NCBI GenBank assembly: GCA_002419445.1
Contig: DIGC01000030.1
Location: 1 to 22,523 of the forward strand
DNA length: 22,523 nt
From: Caryophanales bacterium UBA5732
Lineage (GTDB): Bacteria; Bacillota_I; Bacilli_A; Izemoplasmatales; Hujiaoplasmataceae
Reading direction: 5' to 3'
This document shows, piece by piece, positions 14,679-21,961 of this stretch. The stretch's first letter is position 1, and each line of letters starts with the position of its first letter. Below the pieces are notes generated by a model. The model was given only the letters and a program-made list of their open reading frames with translations, was not told the origin of the DNA and did no database searches. Position numbers and translations under genes: made by a program.

Positions 14679-16793
14679 ATGGTTAGAAAAATTGAAATGA
14701 AAAATCTGACTTGTTCAAATTGTATTGCTAAAGTTGAAAGGCGTACTTCTCGGTTATCTTATGTTAATTCTGCTTCCTTCAATTACGCTAAACAAATTTT
14801 ACTAGTCGATTTTAAAGAAGATTATGATGAAGAAAAAGCTTTAAAAGAAATTAAAGCTATCATCGATGTCTTAGAAGATAATATAATTACGCACTATTAT
14901 GAACAAAAAATAGAAACAAAAAAGACAAACTTTTTCTTTGAGTATAAGTTTGTTCTTTTTGGTGTAATATTGATTTTATTTACATTTTCTACTTATACAA
15001 TTATTCCTTTTATAAATAAGATTTTTGGTTCGACCTTTTCTCAACCGACGCAAATACTAAAAGATATTTTATATTGGGTTGGTTATGGATTTTTAATCTC
15101 AAAATTACTTTTTATTCAAATTAAAGGTATTAGGAAGTTCGATATCTTTAACGAAAATACGCTGATGATTATCGCTACTTTCGCTGCCATGTGGATTGGT
15201 AAATACGAGGAAAGTGTTACGGTAGTTATTCTCTATTCTTTCGGTGAATACTTACAAAATCGAGCTGTTCAAAAATCAAAACAGGAAATTTCATCATTAA
15301 TCAATTTAAAGGTTGATTACGCTAATGTCTTAGTCAATGATAAAGTTGTTGTTAAAGATCCTATGCAAGTAAAAATTGGTGAGATCGTCGTCGTAAAAAA
15401 TGGCGAAAGAATACCAATGGACGGAAAAATCATCTCTGGTTCTACTTCTTTGAATACTTCTGAGTTAACTGGAGAAGCTAAACTTAAAACAGTGCATACC
15501 GGCGATAAAGTTTTATCAGGAAATATCAATGTTGGTGATGTAATTCATATTGAGGTCACTCAGGAATACGAGAACTCAACACTAGCTAAAATTATTGATT
15601 TGATTGAAAATGCGACTAACAGAAAATCAAAAAGAGAAATGTTTATCACGAAGTTCGCTAAGGTATATACACCGGTTGTAGTCGGTTTAGCAGCTTTACT
15701 TGTTATTTATGGTTCAATCTGGCATATAGAAACAATTGACGACTATATATATCGTGCAGCTATATTCTTAGTTATTTCCTGTCCTTGTTCTTTAGTTTTG
15801 TCAGTTCCTCTTAGTTATTACGCTGGTATTGGTACTGCAGCTAAAAACGGGATTTTATTTAAAGGTTCTACTTATTTGCACGCAATTACTGAGGTGGAGT
15901 TAATTGCTTTAGATAAAACGGGTACTTTGACCCATGGAGATTTTTTTGTCAAAGAATATACTAATATGGAAACATTAATGCTCGCAGCTTCTATTGAAAA
16001 ATTTTCAAATCATCCCATCGCAAAAGCGATTGTCCAATATAACAACTTTCCAACTTATCAAGTTACTAATGTTAAAGAAATACCTGGGTACGGTATTAGC
16101 GGGAAAATTGATGGTAAAGAAGTATTAGCTGGCAGTAGAAAATTTTTTGAACAAAATAATATCGAGATAAATCAAGATAAATTACCAATAGGATCTTATA
16201 CCTTTGTGGCGCTTGATGGCAAATACATCGGTAATATCGTTATCAGAGACGAGTTAAAAGAATCTTCTATGGAGACTGTTAGAAACTTTACCAAAGAATA
16301 TGATACAGTTATGTTAACCGGTGATAACGAAATATCTGCTAGGGATATCGCTTTACAATTAGGAGGCATCGAATATTACTCTGAATTACTTCCTGAAGAA
16401 AAATTAAACAAGTTTAATGACATCAGAACCAACTCAGTCTCTTTATTTGTTGGCGACGGTATTAATGACGCTCCACTCCTAAAAAATGCGGATATTGGAG
16501 TTTCACTAGGTAGTGCGACTGATTTGGCTATTGAAGTCAGTGACGTTATTATTATTAACAATGATATTAGATTATTAGACAAAGCAATCAAGATTGCTAA
16601 AAAAACTAAGTCAATATCAGCACAAAATATTATATTTTCTTTAGTGGTCAAAATTATTTTTCTTGTTATGTCAGCACTAGGCTTAATGTGGATGTGGTTA
16701 TCGATTTTCGCAGACGTTGGTGTAGCAATACTTTGTGTTTTAAACGCTTTAAGAATTATTTATCAAAAAAAATACCTTAATGATAAAGCGTAA
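14679..16793 (+). CDS. P1B-type heavy-metal-transporting ATPase, Zn/Cd/Pb (P1B-2) subtype
   Basis: The 704-aa pump has one N-terminal HMA domain (MKNLTCSNCIAK, C12 and C15), transmembrane helices, the ion-binding CPC in ISCPCSLVL (368-370), phosphorylation motif DKTGTLTHG (D412), the P1B histidine-proline motif in SNHPIAKAI, MLTGDN, and the hinge VGDGINDAPLL. Subtype evidence is strong: a lysine in QNIIFSLVVKIIFLV and an aspartate in SIFADVGVAILCVLNALR match the ZntA/CadA signature rather than copper pumps. It probably exports Zn, Cd or Pb across the plasma membrane. The ATG at 14679 is used because AGGT lies eight bases upstream and HMA homology starts there; the ATG at 14652 lacks a ribosome-binding site. 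No metal regulator gene is adjacent. The stop lies in the terminator loop. Confidence 0.94.
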   Translation: MVRKIEMKNLTCSNCIAKVERRTSRLSYVNSASFNYAKQILLVDFKEDYDEEKALKEIKAIIDVLEDNIITHYYEQKIETKKTNFFFEYKFVLFGVILILFTFSTYTIIPFINKIFGSTFSQPTQILKDILYWVGYGFLISKLLFIQIKGIRKFDIFNENTLMIIATFAAMWIGKYEESVTVVILYSFGEYLQNRAVQKSKQEISSLINLKVDYANVLVNDKVVVKDPMQVKIGEIVVVKNGERIPMDGKIISGSTSLNTSELTGEAKLKTVHTGDKVLSGNINVGDVIHIEVTQEYENSTLAKIIDLIENATNRKSKREMFITKFAKVYTPVVVGLAALLVIYGSIWHIETIDDYIYRAAIFLVISCPCSLVLSVPLSYYAGIGTAAKNGILFKGSTYLHAITEVELIALDKTGTLTHGDFFVKEYTNMETLMLAASIEKFSNHPIAKAIVQYNNFPTYQVTNVKEIPGYGISGKIDGKEVLAGSRKFFEQNNIEINQDKLPIGSYTFVALDGKYIGNIVIRDELKESSMETVRNFTKEYDTVMLTGDNEISARDIALQLGGIEYYSELLPEEKLNKFNDIRTNSVSLFVGDGINDAPLLKNADIGVSLGSATDLAIEVSDVIIINNDIRLLDKAIKIAKKTKSISAQNIIFSLVVKIIFLVMSALGLMWMWLSIFADVGVAILCVLNALRIIYQKKYLNDKA

Positions 16794-16813
16794 ATGCTTT
16801 ATCATTTTCTTTT
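16779..16813 (+). terminator. Terminator overlapping the end of the P1B ATPase gene
   Basis: A perfect 11-bp stem AATGATAAAGC (16779-16789)/GCTTTATCATT (16796-16806) with the loop GTAAAT is followed by TTCTTTT. The stop codon TAA (16791-16793) lies inside the loop, so the last coding codons build the 5' half of the hairpin. Confidence 0.8.
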
Positions 16814-16832
16814 AAAAAGCACTAAATTATTA

Positions 16833-16838
16833 TATAAT
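16833..16838 (+). promoter_or_regulatory. Possible -10 of the CNNM/CorC gene promoter
   Basis: A perfect TATAAT lies 18 bases before the ATG, but the -35 position (TTTTAA, 17-bp spacing) is poor and no TGn extension is present. A start about seven bases downstream would leave only about a dozen leader bases, overlapping the AAGGTG ribosome-binding site. Confidence 0.35.
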
Positions 16839-16856
16839 ACTGTCAAGGTGATATAA

Positions 16857-18149
16857 ATGGAAGATATTTACGTACTAATATTAATTCTTGTTTTAATCAT
16901 AGTTAATGGGTTTTTTGCGGCTAGTGAAATGGCATTGGTTTCACTTAATAAGAATAAAATAAAATCCATGATGGAAAACGGAAATAAAAAAGCGAAAAGT
17001 TTATTTAAAATCAGTGGTGATTCAACAAGATATTTATCGACAATCCAAGTAGCTATAACGCTTGCTGGTTTCCTGTCGAGCGCCATAGCAGGGTCCAACT
17101 TAGCTGAAAACTTTTCTCTATTTTTTATTTCGCTCGGAATAAACATTTCCATTACCGTATCAGTAATAATCATCACTTTGATACTTTCGTATATAACTTT
17201 AGTTTTTGGCGAACTTATTCCTAAGAAAATCGCTTTGAATAATCCGGAAAAAATTGCTTTAATGTCAGTTAGCGTTCTTAAAGTAACTATGTTTATAACT
17301 CGTCCGGCTGTTTGGTTATTAACTATTACTACAAAAGCAATTGTCAAAACCTTTAGACTTAGCAAAGATACTAACAAAGATTTGACATCGGAAGATGAAA
17401 TTAGACAGATGATAAGATCAGGTCATCAACAGGGTTTGTATAAACGCGGTGAAAAAGATATGTTAGAGAATATCTTCAAATTTGACGACATTATCGCCGA
17501 AGAAATAATGACGCCAAGAACTGACGTTTACGCAATTGACATAACCAGCTCAAAAGAAGAATTCATTAATAAAATCATTAAAGCTCCTTATTCTCGGATT
17601 CCTATCTTTGATAAAACAATCGATAATATAATTGGAATAATTCATATTAAAGATGTTTTAATAGAAGCGAAAAAGAAAGGCTTTTCGCATATAAACTATA
17701 AAAATTTAGTTCGAGAACCTTACTACATACCAAATAACATTAAAATTAATACTTTGTTTGTCAGAATGCAAAAAGATAATCATCAAATCGCTGTTATCCT
17801 TGACGGTTACGGCGGAATTGAAGGAATAGTGACGCTAGAAGATATAATAGAAGAAATTGTCGGTAATATTTATGATGAATTTGATATTTTAGATGAAAAA
17901 ATCAAAAAATTAGATGACAATACTTTTCAAGTTGACGCACTCATTCAGTTACAGGATCTAAACCGATATTTTTCGACAAAAATCAATGAAGAATCAGAGA
18001 CGTTAAGTGGTTTAATTATTGAACGATTAGGTTTCATTCCTAAAAAAATAGTTAAAGAAGAATTTATATTTGATAGTTTAAAAATTAAAATAAAATCTAT
18101 AAAAAAGAACCATATTGATAAAGTAATTATTGAAAAAATAACAGAATAA
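16857..18149 (+). CDS. CNNM/CorC-type membrane protein with CBS pair (hemolysin C / YtfL-PaeA family)
   Basis: At 430 aa it has the family order. An N-terminal CNNM transmembrane domain (about 1-180) has hydrophobic segments such as LILVLIIVNGFFAASEMALV and contains VFGELIPKKIAL. A linker with EDEIRQMIRSGHQQG leads to tandem CBS domains starting at IMTPRTDVYAID. A C-terminal CorC/HlyC domain (about 345-425) follows. Characterised homologues are linked to Mg2+ or Co2+ efflux, or to cation or polyamine homeostasis; the historical name hemolysin is usually misleading. The ATG at 16857 follows AAGGTG. It lies 64 bases after the metal ATPase, on the same strand but separated by a terminator, so the two may be functionally rather than transcriptionally linked. 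Confidence 0.92.
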   Translation: MEDIYVLILILVLIIVNGFFAASEMALVSLNKNKIKSMMENGNKKAKSLFKISGDSTRYLSTIQVAITLAGFLSSAIAGSNLAENFSLFFISLGINISITVSVIIITLILSYITLVFGELIPKKIALNNPEKIALMSVSVLKVTMFITRPAVWLLTITTKAIVKTFRLSKDTNKDLTSEDEIRQMIRSGHQQGLYKRGEKDMLENIFKFDDIIAEEIMTPRTDVYAIDITSSKEEFINKIIKAPYSRIPIFDKTIDNIIGIIHIKDVLIEAKKKGFSHINYKNLVREPYYIPNNIKINTLFVRMQKDNHQIAVILDGYGGIEGIVTLEDIIEEIVGNIYDEFDILDEKIKKLDDNTFQVDALIQLQDLNRYFSTKINEESETLSGLIIERLGFIPKKIVKEEFIFDSLKIKIKSIKKNHIDKVIIEKITE

Positions 18150-18193
18150 AAAAAGCATCACTCTATAAAAATCTAGAGTGATGTATTTTTATT
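18150..18193. terminator. Bidirectional terminator between the CNNM/CorC gene (+) and tyrS (-)
   Basis: A 10-bp stem CATCACTCTA (18156-18165)/TAGAGTGATG (18174-18183) is flanked by T-rich tails on both strands: TATTTTTATTT on plus and CTTTTTTTATT on minus. It lies in the 39-base gap between the two convergent stop codons. Confidence 0.85.
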
Positions 18194-19427
18194 TATGTTT
18201 GATAACTGCATATTTCTTTTTGCCTTTTCTAATAATTGTATATTTATTAAATAAGGCATTTGTTTTGGCGATAATAATCTGTGCATCAGTTTCTTTATTG
18301 CCATTGATTGTAATGGCATTGCTAGTTATTAATTCTCTAGCTTGCCTTTTTGAACTAGCTAAATTCAACTCTACTAAGCAGTCAATCAGAGGTACTTCAC
18401 TCGTAATCTCAACTGAATCAAGATCGCTGAAGCCCATTTCGATTTCTTCAAGATCTAAGTTGCTTACATCTCCACTAAATAATGCATCTGTAACCTTCAA
18501 AGCTTTTCGAAGTTCGTTTTCTCCGTGAACTGTTTTTGTGATTTCTTCAGCTAATACTTTTTGTGCTAGACGTTTTTCCGGTTCTTCGATGACTGATTTT
18601 TCTAATTTGTCAATCTCTTCTTTGGATAGGAAAGTAAATTGCTTTAATCGAATAATAACGTCCTGATCAGCCGTATTTATCCAGTATTGGTAAAACTCAT
18701 AAACAGAAGTTTTGTTTTTATCTAGCCAGATTGCTCCAGATTCTGTTTTTCCAAACTTTGTTCCATCAGCTTTGGTAACTAAAGGGAAGGTAATGCCATA
18801 AGCTTTAGCTTCAATAGTATGAATTTTTCTTATCAATTCCATACCAGCTGTGATATTTCCCCATTGGTCTTGACCGCCGATCTGTAAAACACAATTGTAA
18901 TTTCTATATAAGTGCTCGAAATCCCAAGCTTGAATGATTTGATAGGAAAATTCTGTAAAAGATATACCATTCTCAATTCTTGATTTAACAGAATCTTTAC
19001 TCATCATGTAAGCGACATTAAAATGCTTACCAATATCTCTTAAAAATTCAATTGCATTTAACGATGATAACCAATCATAATTATTTACAACAATCGCCTC
19101 TGGCAAGATGTGTCTAGCTTGTTTTGCTATTCCTTCTGCGTTCTTTAAAGATTCTTCGATGCTTAATAATTTTCTTTCTTGACTTTTAAAACTTGGATCA
19201 CCGATAAGTCCGGTACCACCGCCAATAACCAAAATTGGTTTATGACCATGATTTTCTAATCTTTTAGCAACAAGGTATGCTAAAAGATGACCGATATGTA
19301 AACTATCAGCTGTAGGGTCAGCTCCTAGATAAAAGGTCAATTTTTCATTATTTAATTTTTCAGTTAATTCTTCATCTGTCTGTTGATATAACAGACCTCT
19401 CCATTTTAAATCTTCATATAAATTCAT
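18189..19427 (-). CDS. tyrS: Tyrosyl-tRNA synthetase
   Basis: This 412-aa class I synthetase charges tRNA-Tyr. It has FYLGADPTADSLHIGHLLAY (HIGH at 44-47), the tyrosine-binding and dimer region around QIGGQDQWGNITAGMEL, a KMSKS-equivalent KFGKT at 224-228, and a C-terminal S4 RNA-binding domain (LVELNLASSKRQARELI). The ATG at 19427 is preceded by GAGGAG seven bases upstream. A longer frame to 19493 runs into the T-box terminator and is not coding. The gene is controlled by a tyrosine T-box and ends at the terminator shared with the CNNM/CorC gene. Confidence 0.98.
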   Translation of the reverse strand: MNLYEDLKWRGLLYQQTDEELTEKLNNEKLTFYLGADPTADSLHIGHLLAYLVAKRLENHGHKPILVIGGGTGLIGDPSFKSQERKLLSIEESLKNAEGIAKQARHILPEAIVVNNYDWLSSLNAIEFLRDIGKHFNVAYMMSKDSVKSRIENGISFTEFSYQIIQAWDFEHLYRNYNCVLQIGGQDQWGNITAGMELIRKIHTIEAKAYGITFPLVTKADGTKFGKTESGAIWLDKNKTSVYEFYQYWINTADQDVIIRLKQFTFLSKEEIDKLEKSVIEEPEKRLAQKVLAEEITKTVHGENELRKALKVTDALFSGDVSNLDLEEIEMGFSDLDSVEITSEVPLIDCLVELNLASSKRQARELITSNAITINGNKETDAQIIIAKTNALFNKYTIIRKGKKKYAVIKHK

Positions 19428-19443
19428 CTTTCTTCTCCTCTTC

Positions 19444-19663
19444 AAAATAAAAATCGCCCTAGTAAAAGGACGATTATTATACCGTGGTACCACCTTATTT
19501 CACTTAATTAAAAGTGCGCTTAAAAAGATAACGGCTTTACCGTGCCTTCATGGCATGACTCCTGAGTGTAGTGAATAATCATAATTGACTAGTTCGCACC
19601 TTCCACTAGCTCTCTTAACAATTTATTAATTACTCTCGCTCTATCACAGTCTATTTAGTTGTT
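19444..19663 (-). ncRNA. T-box leader of tyrS (specifier TAC, Tyr)
   Basis: The minus strand holds the T-box core AAGGTGGTACCACG (complement of about 19484-19497). A terminator follows, with stem AATCGTCC/GGGCGATT (19468-19475 with 19452-19459, one G-U pair) and tail TTTATTTT. The alternative antiterminator pairs AAGG with CCTT and ACGGT with ATCGT around a TGGT bulge. Stem I contains GAGAG and a CTAGT/ACTAG helix. The specifier TAC (complement of 19568-19570) in CACTACACTCAGGAGT lies exactly as far before GGAGT as ACC does in the thrS leader. Confidence 0.92.
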
Positions 19664-20658
19664 TCTCTTAAGATAATGTTGTGAGGTAACTCGTTGAATC
19701 TTTCTTCAATAGTTTGACCATCAATTTCTAATTTTAATAAATGCATAGCTTTGACGCCGATATCAATAATTGGAATGTCGATGCAAGAAAGTTTAGGTCT
19801 GGATAACGAAGCATATTTAGTATTCTGGAAGCCGAAAACAGATATGTCTTGAGGTATTTTAACACCTTTTTCAATCATGCAGTTAATAAACGAAACTGCA
19901 ATCGAATCTCTAACAGCGACCACACCGTCAATCTTTTGATTTTTATCTTTAAACAACTCGTTAAAATGTACGGTATTGACAACTATATCTCCGCTAGTAC
20001 GGAAAATGTTCATAGGTAAATTTTCTTCTTCCATGGCTTTTTGATACCCAGCTTCTTTAAGATCATTTACCATGTATTTTCTTGCGGTAGTCAACATATA
20101 GATGTTTTTTCTACCTTCATCAATCAGTTTTTTTGTAACTTCATAACCAGCTTTATAATAGTCGATTGAAACAGTGGTTAAGAAATCGTCATAAGGATAG
20201 ACAGTATTAGCTAAAACGACTGGAATACCATATTCCTCCTTGATTAAGGTTAAGGCATTGTATTGTTGTTCATTAATTTCATCGTTCATATACAAAATGC
20301 CATCAGCTTGTGAAGCGACAACTTCTTGTAACATTTCCGTTTCATCTTCATATTTGTCTTTCAATACATAAAGAATTAAAGTGTAATTATATTTCTTAGC
20401 TTCGATAGCAATACCATTAACCATTTCCGCAACTGAAGATCTCGACATATCAGGAACAACAATTGCTACAGAAGTTGATTTTCTACTAGCTAGTCCCTTA
20501 GCGTAGGCATTTGGTTTATACCCAAGTTCTTTAATTACCATTAATACTCTATCTCTTGTTTCCGGCTTGACTTTTTCAGGATTGTTCAAAGTTCTGGAAA
20601 CCGTGGCTAAAGAAACTCCTGCTTTAATTGCTACGTTATAAATTGTGGCTTTGCTCAT
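19651..20658 (-). CDS. ccpA: LacI/GalR-family transcriptional regulator, CcpA-like
   Basis: The 335-aa protein has an N-terminal LacI helix-turn-helix (TIYNVAIKAGVSLATVSRTL), the hinge helix region GYKPNAYAKGLASRKS, and a periplasmic-binding-protein-like effector core. Its length and its C-terminal segment PIIDIGVKAMHLL...LPHNIILRETTK resemble Bacillus CcpA, the carbon catabolite regulator that binds cre sites with HPr-Ser-P. Whether it has the HPr contact residues cannot be judged by eye, so another LacI-type regulator remains possible. The ATG at 20658 has GGAGGGG about ten bases upstream. It has its own promoter with palindromes and ends on TAG directly before the tyrS leader, with no terminator in between. 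Confidence 0.75.
   Translation of the reverse strand: MSKATIYNVAIKAGVSLATVSRTLNNPEKVKPETRDRVLMVIKELGYKPNAYAKGLASRKSTSVAIVVPDMSRSSVAEMVNGIAIEAKKYNYTLILYVLKDKYEDETEMLQEVVASQADGILYMNDEINEQQYNALTLIKEEYGIPVVLANTVYPYDDFLTTVSIDYYKAGYEVTKKLIDEGRKNIYMLTTARKYMVNDLKEAGYQKAMEEENLPMNIFRTSGDIVVNTVHFNELFKDKNQKIDGVVAVRDSIAVSFINCMIEKGVKIPQDISVFGFQNTKYASLSRPKLSCIDIPIIDIGVKAMHLLKLEIDGQTIEERFNELPHNIILRETTK
19670..19698 (-). promoter_or_regulatory. Tentative tyrS promoter inside the 3' end of ccpA
   Basis: TTCAAC (complement of 19693-19698), a 17-bp spacer and TATCTT (complement of 19670-19675) would start transcription near 19663. That is about 50 bases before the GAGAG of Stem I, a distance similar to the thrS leader. 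Both boxes are weak, so readthrough from ccpA is an alternative. Confidence 0.35.
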
Positions 20659-20691
20659 AATAAGAAATCCCCTCCTCTTTATAAGGTATTG

Positions 20692-20749
20692 ATTGAATAT
20701 ATTTTATCATATATTCTCGAGTATTCAATTGGTTTTGTGAAAATTTTCA
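20692..20749 (-). promoter_or_regulatory. Promoter of ccpA with flanking palindromes
   Basis: TTGAAT (complement of 20723-20728), a 16-bp spacer and TGATAAAAT (TGn plus -10, complement of 20701-20709) form a good promoter. An inverted repeat ATTGAATA/TATTCAAT (20692-20699 and 20722-20729) brackets it: one arm covers the -35, the other lies just past the -10. A perfect 12-bp palindrome TGAAAATTTTCA (20738-20749) lies just upstream; it resembles the outer part of a cre box but lacks the central CG. Autoregulation is a reasonable guess. Confidence 0.6.
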
Positions 20750-20770
20750 TAATTTTTACATAAAATTTTA

Positions 20771-20804
20771 TAAAAAATAAAAGACGAGAATTTCCCCGTC
20801 TTTT
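20771..20804 (-). terminator. Rho-independent terminator after rplS
   Basis: On the minus strand AAAAGACGGG/CTCGTCTTTT (20795-20804 with 20779-20788, one G-U pair) closes a 6-base loop GAAATT and is followed by ATTTTTTAT. It lies nine bases past the rplS stop and separates rplS from the ccpA promoter. Confidence 0.8.
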
Positions 20805-20813
20805 CTTTGTTTA

Positions 20814-21161
20814 TTATCTCTTTTCTTTGATTCTTGATTGTTTAGCAGATAATCCACGAATGTATCCAAGGTTAGCTCTTCTTACTTTGCCTCGACGTAC
20901 TACATTGATTTTGTCGATTACTGGTGAATGAACTAAGAAAGTTTTTTCAACTCCAACACCATAAGAAATCTTTCTTACAGTAAAAGTTTCACTAACTCCT
21001 CCGCCTTGCCTTTTAATGCAAAGCCCTTCGAAAATTTGGATTCTTTCTCTGTTTCCTTCCTTGATTTTAATACCTACTTCTAAGGTATCCCCAGGACGAA
21101 ATTCAGGGATGTCATTTCTGATAAATTCTTGAGTGACATCTTTAATTAATTGCTGCGACAT
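20814..21161 (-). CDS. rplS: 50S ribosomal protein L19
   Basis: This 115-aa protein of the 30S-50S interface matches the family throughout: IPEFRPGDTLEVGIKIKEG, RIQIFEGLCIKRQGGGVSE, TFTVRKISYGVGVEKTFLVH, SPVIDKINVVRRGKVRRANL, YIRGLSAKQSRIKEKR. The ATG at 21161 (MSQQLIKDV) is chosen; a TTG at 21170 in the same frame would directly abut the AAGGAG ribosome-binding site and is unlikely. It follows rimM-trmD in the usual Firmicute order, but with its own promoter and a structured leader in the 131-base gap after trmD. Confidence 0.97.
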   Translation of the reverse strand: MSQQLIKDVTQEFIRNDIPEFRPGDTLEVGIKIKEGNRERIQIFEGLCIKRQGGGVSETFTVRKISYGVGVEKTFLVHSPVIDKINVVRRGKVRRANLGYIRGLSAKQSRIKEKR

Positions 21162-21170
21162 TTTGGTCAA

Positions 21171-21239
21171 CTCCTTCTTTTTTTGAGCCGTTGTTCATAG
21201 ATATCCAGCGGAACAGGGCATGATATATTCTTTTCAGCG
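21171..21239 (-). ncRNA. Structured rplS leader, candidate L19 autoregulatory leader
   Basis: Between the predicted start near 21239 and the AAGGAG site, the minus strand folds as GCC-C-TGTTC (21211-21219) paired with GAACA-AC-GGC (21187-21196). This is a helix interrupted by a C opposite AC, with a loop of about 15 bases containing CGCTGGATATC. Position and bulged-hairpin form fit the L19 leader RNAs known upstream of rplS in low-G+C Gram-positives, but I cannot check the match to that family here. Confidence 0.5.
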
Positions 21240-21245
21240 ATAAGT

Positions 21246-21274
21246 ATTATATCATATGCAATGAGTTAAAGCAA
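21246..21274 (-). promoter_or_regulatory. Extended -10 promoter of rplS
   Basis: The minus strand reads TGATATAAT (TGn plus perfect -10, complement of 21246-21254), with a poor -35 TTGCTT 17 bp upstream (complement of 21269-21274). It lies just after the trmD stop and gives rplS a start separate from rimM-trmD. Confidence 0.65.
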
Positions 21275-21292
21275 ATATTTTTTACTGATAAA

Positions 21293-21961
21293 TTACTTGT
21301 TTTTTAATAGATCAGGACGTTTTTCTAAGGTCTTCTTTTCTTGCATATTTTTACGCCATTTATCTATCTTTGCGTGATCACCAGATAAAAGGATGTCTGG
21401 TACCTTTAAACCTTTAAATTCTCGTGGCTTTGTGTATTGTGGATAATCCAAATAATCACCGTAAAAAGAGTCTTTCTCAAAAGATTCTTGAGAACCTAAG
21501 ACCCCGGGAATCATTCTAACTATCGCGTCAATCATAGCGAGAGCAGCTATCTCTCCACCTGTCATTACGAAGTCACCAAGTGAAATTTCTTCATCTACAA
21601 ATTCTAATACCCTTTCATCGAAGCCCTCGTAATGTCCGCATACAAAAACTAAATGCTCTTCTGTCAATAATTTTTTAGCAATATTTTGGTTGAACGTTTT
21701 TCCTTGAGGCGACATTAGTATCTTATATGTCTTTTCAGGAATCGATTCAAGGGCTAAATAAATCGGTTCGATAGCCAAGACCATTCCGCTGCCACCACCA
21801 TAAGGAGTGTCGTCCACGGTTTTATGTTTGTTCGTTGAAAAATCACGAAAATTAATAATGCTAAACTCAATTAACTTACTCTCTTGAGCTCTTTTTAGTA
21901 TTGACGCATTAATTAAAGGCTCAATCATCTCTGGAAACAAAGTTAAGATAGTTATTTTTAT
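21293..21961 (-). CDS. trmD: tRNA (guanine-N1)-methyltransferase TrmD, with an apparent ATA or ATT start codon
   Basis: This SPOUT-fold enzyme makes m1G37 in tRNAs and prevents +1 frameshifting. Knot and active-site motifs are intact: DDTPYGGGSGMVLAIEPI, VFVCGHYEGFDERV, ISLGDFVMTGGEIAAL, RMIPGVLGSQES, YTKPREFKGLKVP, LLSGDHAKIDKWR. The first ATG in frame (21931) is too late. Reading upstream gives KITILTLFPEM, the normal TrmD beginning after Met, and the codon where Met belongs is ATA (21959-21961), with ATT ATT before it and a TGA further up. GGAGGG lies seven bases before this ATA, at ideal spacing. A TTG at 21940 would delete most of the first strand. From ATA the product is 222 aa. The ATA overlaps the rimM stop as ATAA. 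Confidence 0.9.
   Translation of the reverse strand: MKITILTLFPEMIEPLINASILKRAQESKLIEFSIINFRDFSTNKHKTVDDTPYGGGSGMVLAIEPIYLALESIPEKTYKILMSPQGKTFNQNIAKKLLTEEHLVFVCGHYEGFDERVLEFVDEEISLGDFVMTGGEIAALAMIDAIVRMIPGVLGSQESFEKDSFYGDYLDYPQYTKPREFKGLKVPDILLSGDHAKIDKWRKNMQEKKTLEKRPDLLKNK

Noticed and set aside
16868..17377. A 169-codon open frame on the minus strand inside the CNNM/CorC gene
   Set aside because: It lies opposite a clear family match, has no ribosome-binding site and reads as the hydrophobic complement of the membrane domain.
19428..19493. N-terminal extension of tyrS to 19493
   Set aside because: The added codons run through the T-box terminator and core, which are non-coding RNA, and the family starts at MNLYEDL.
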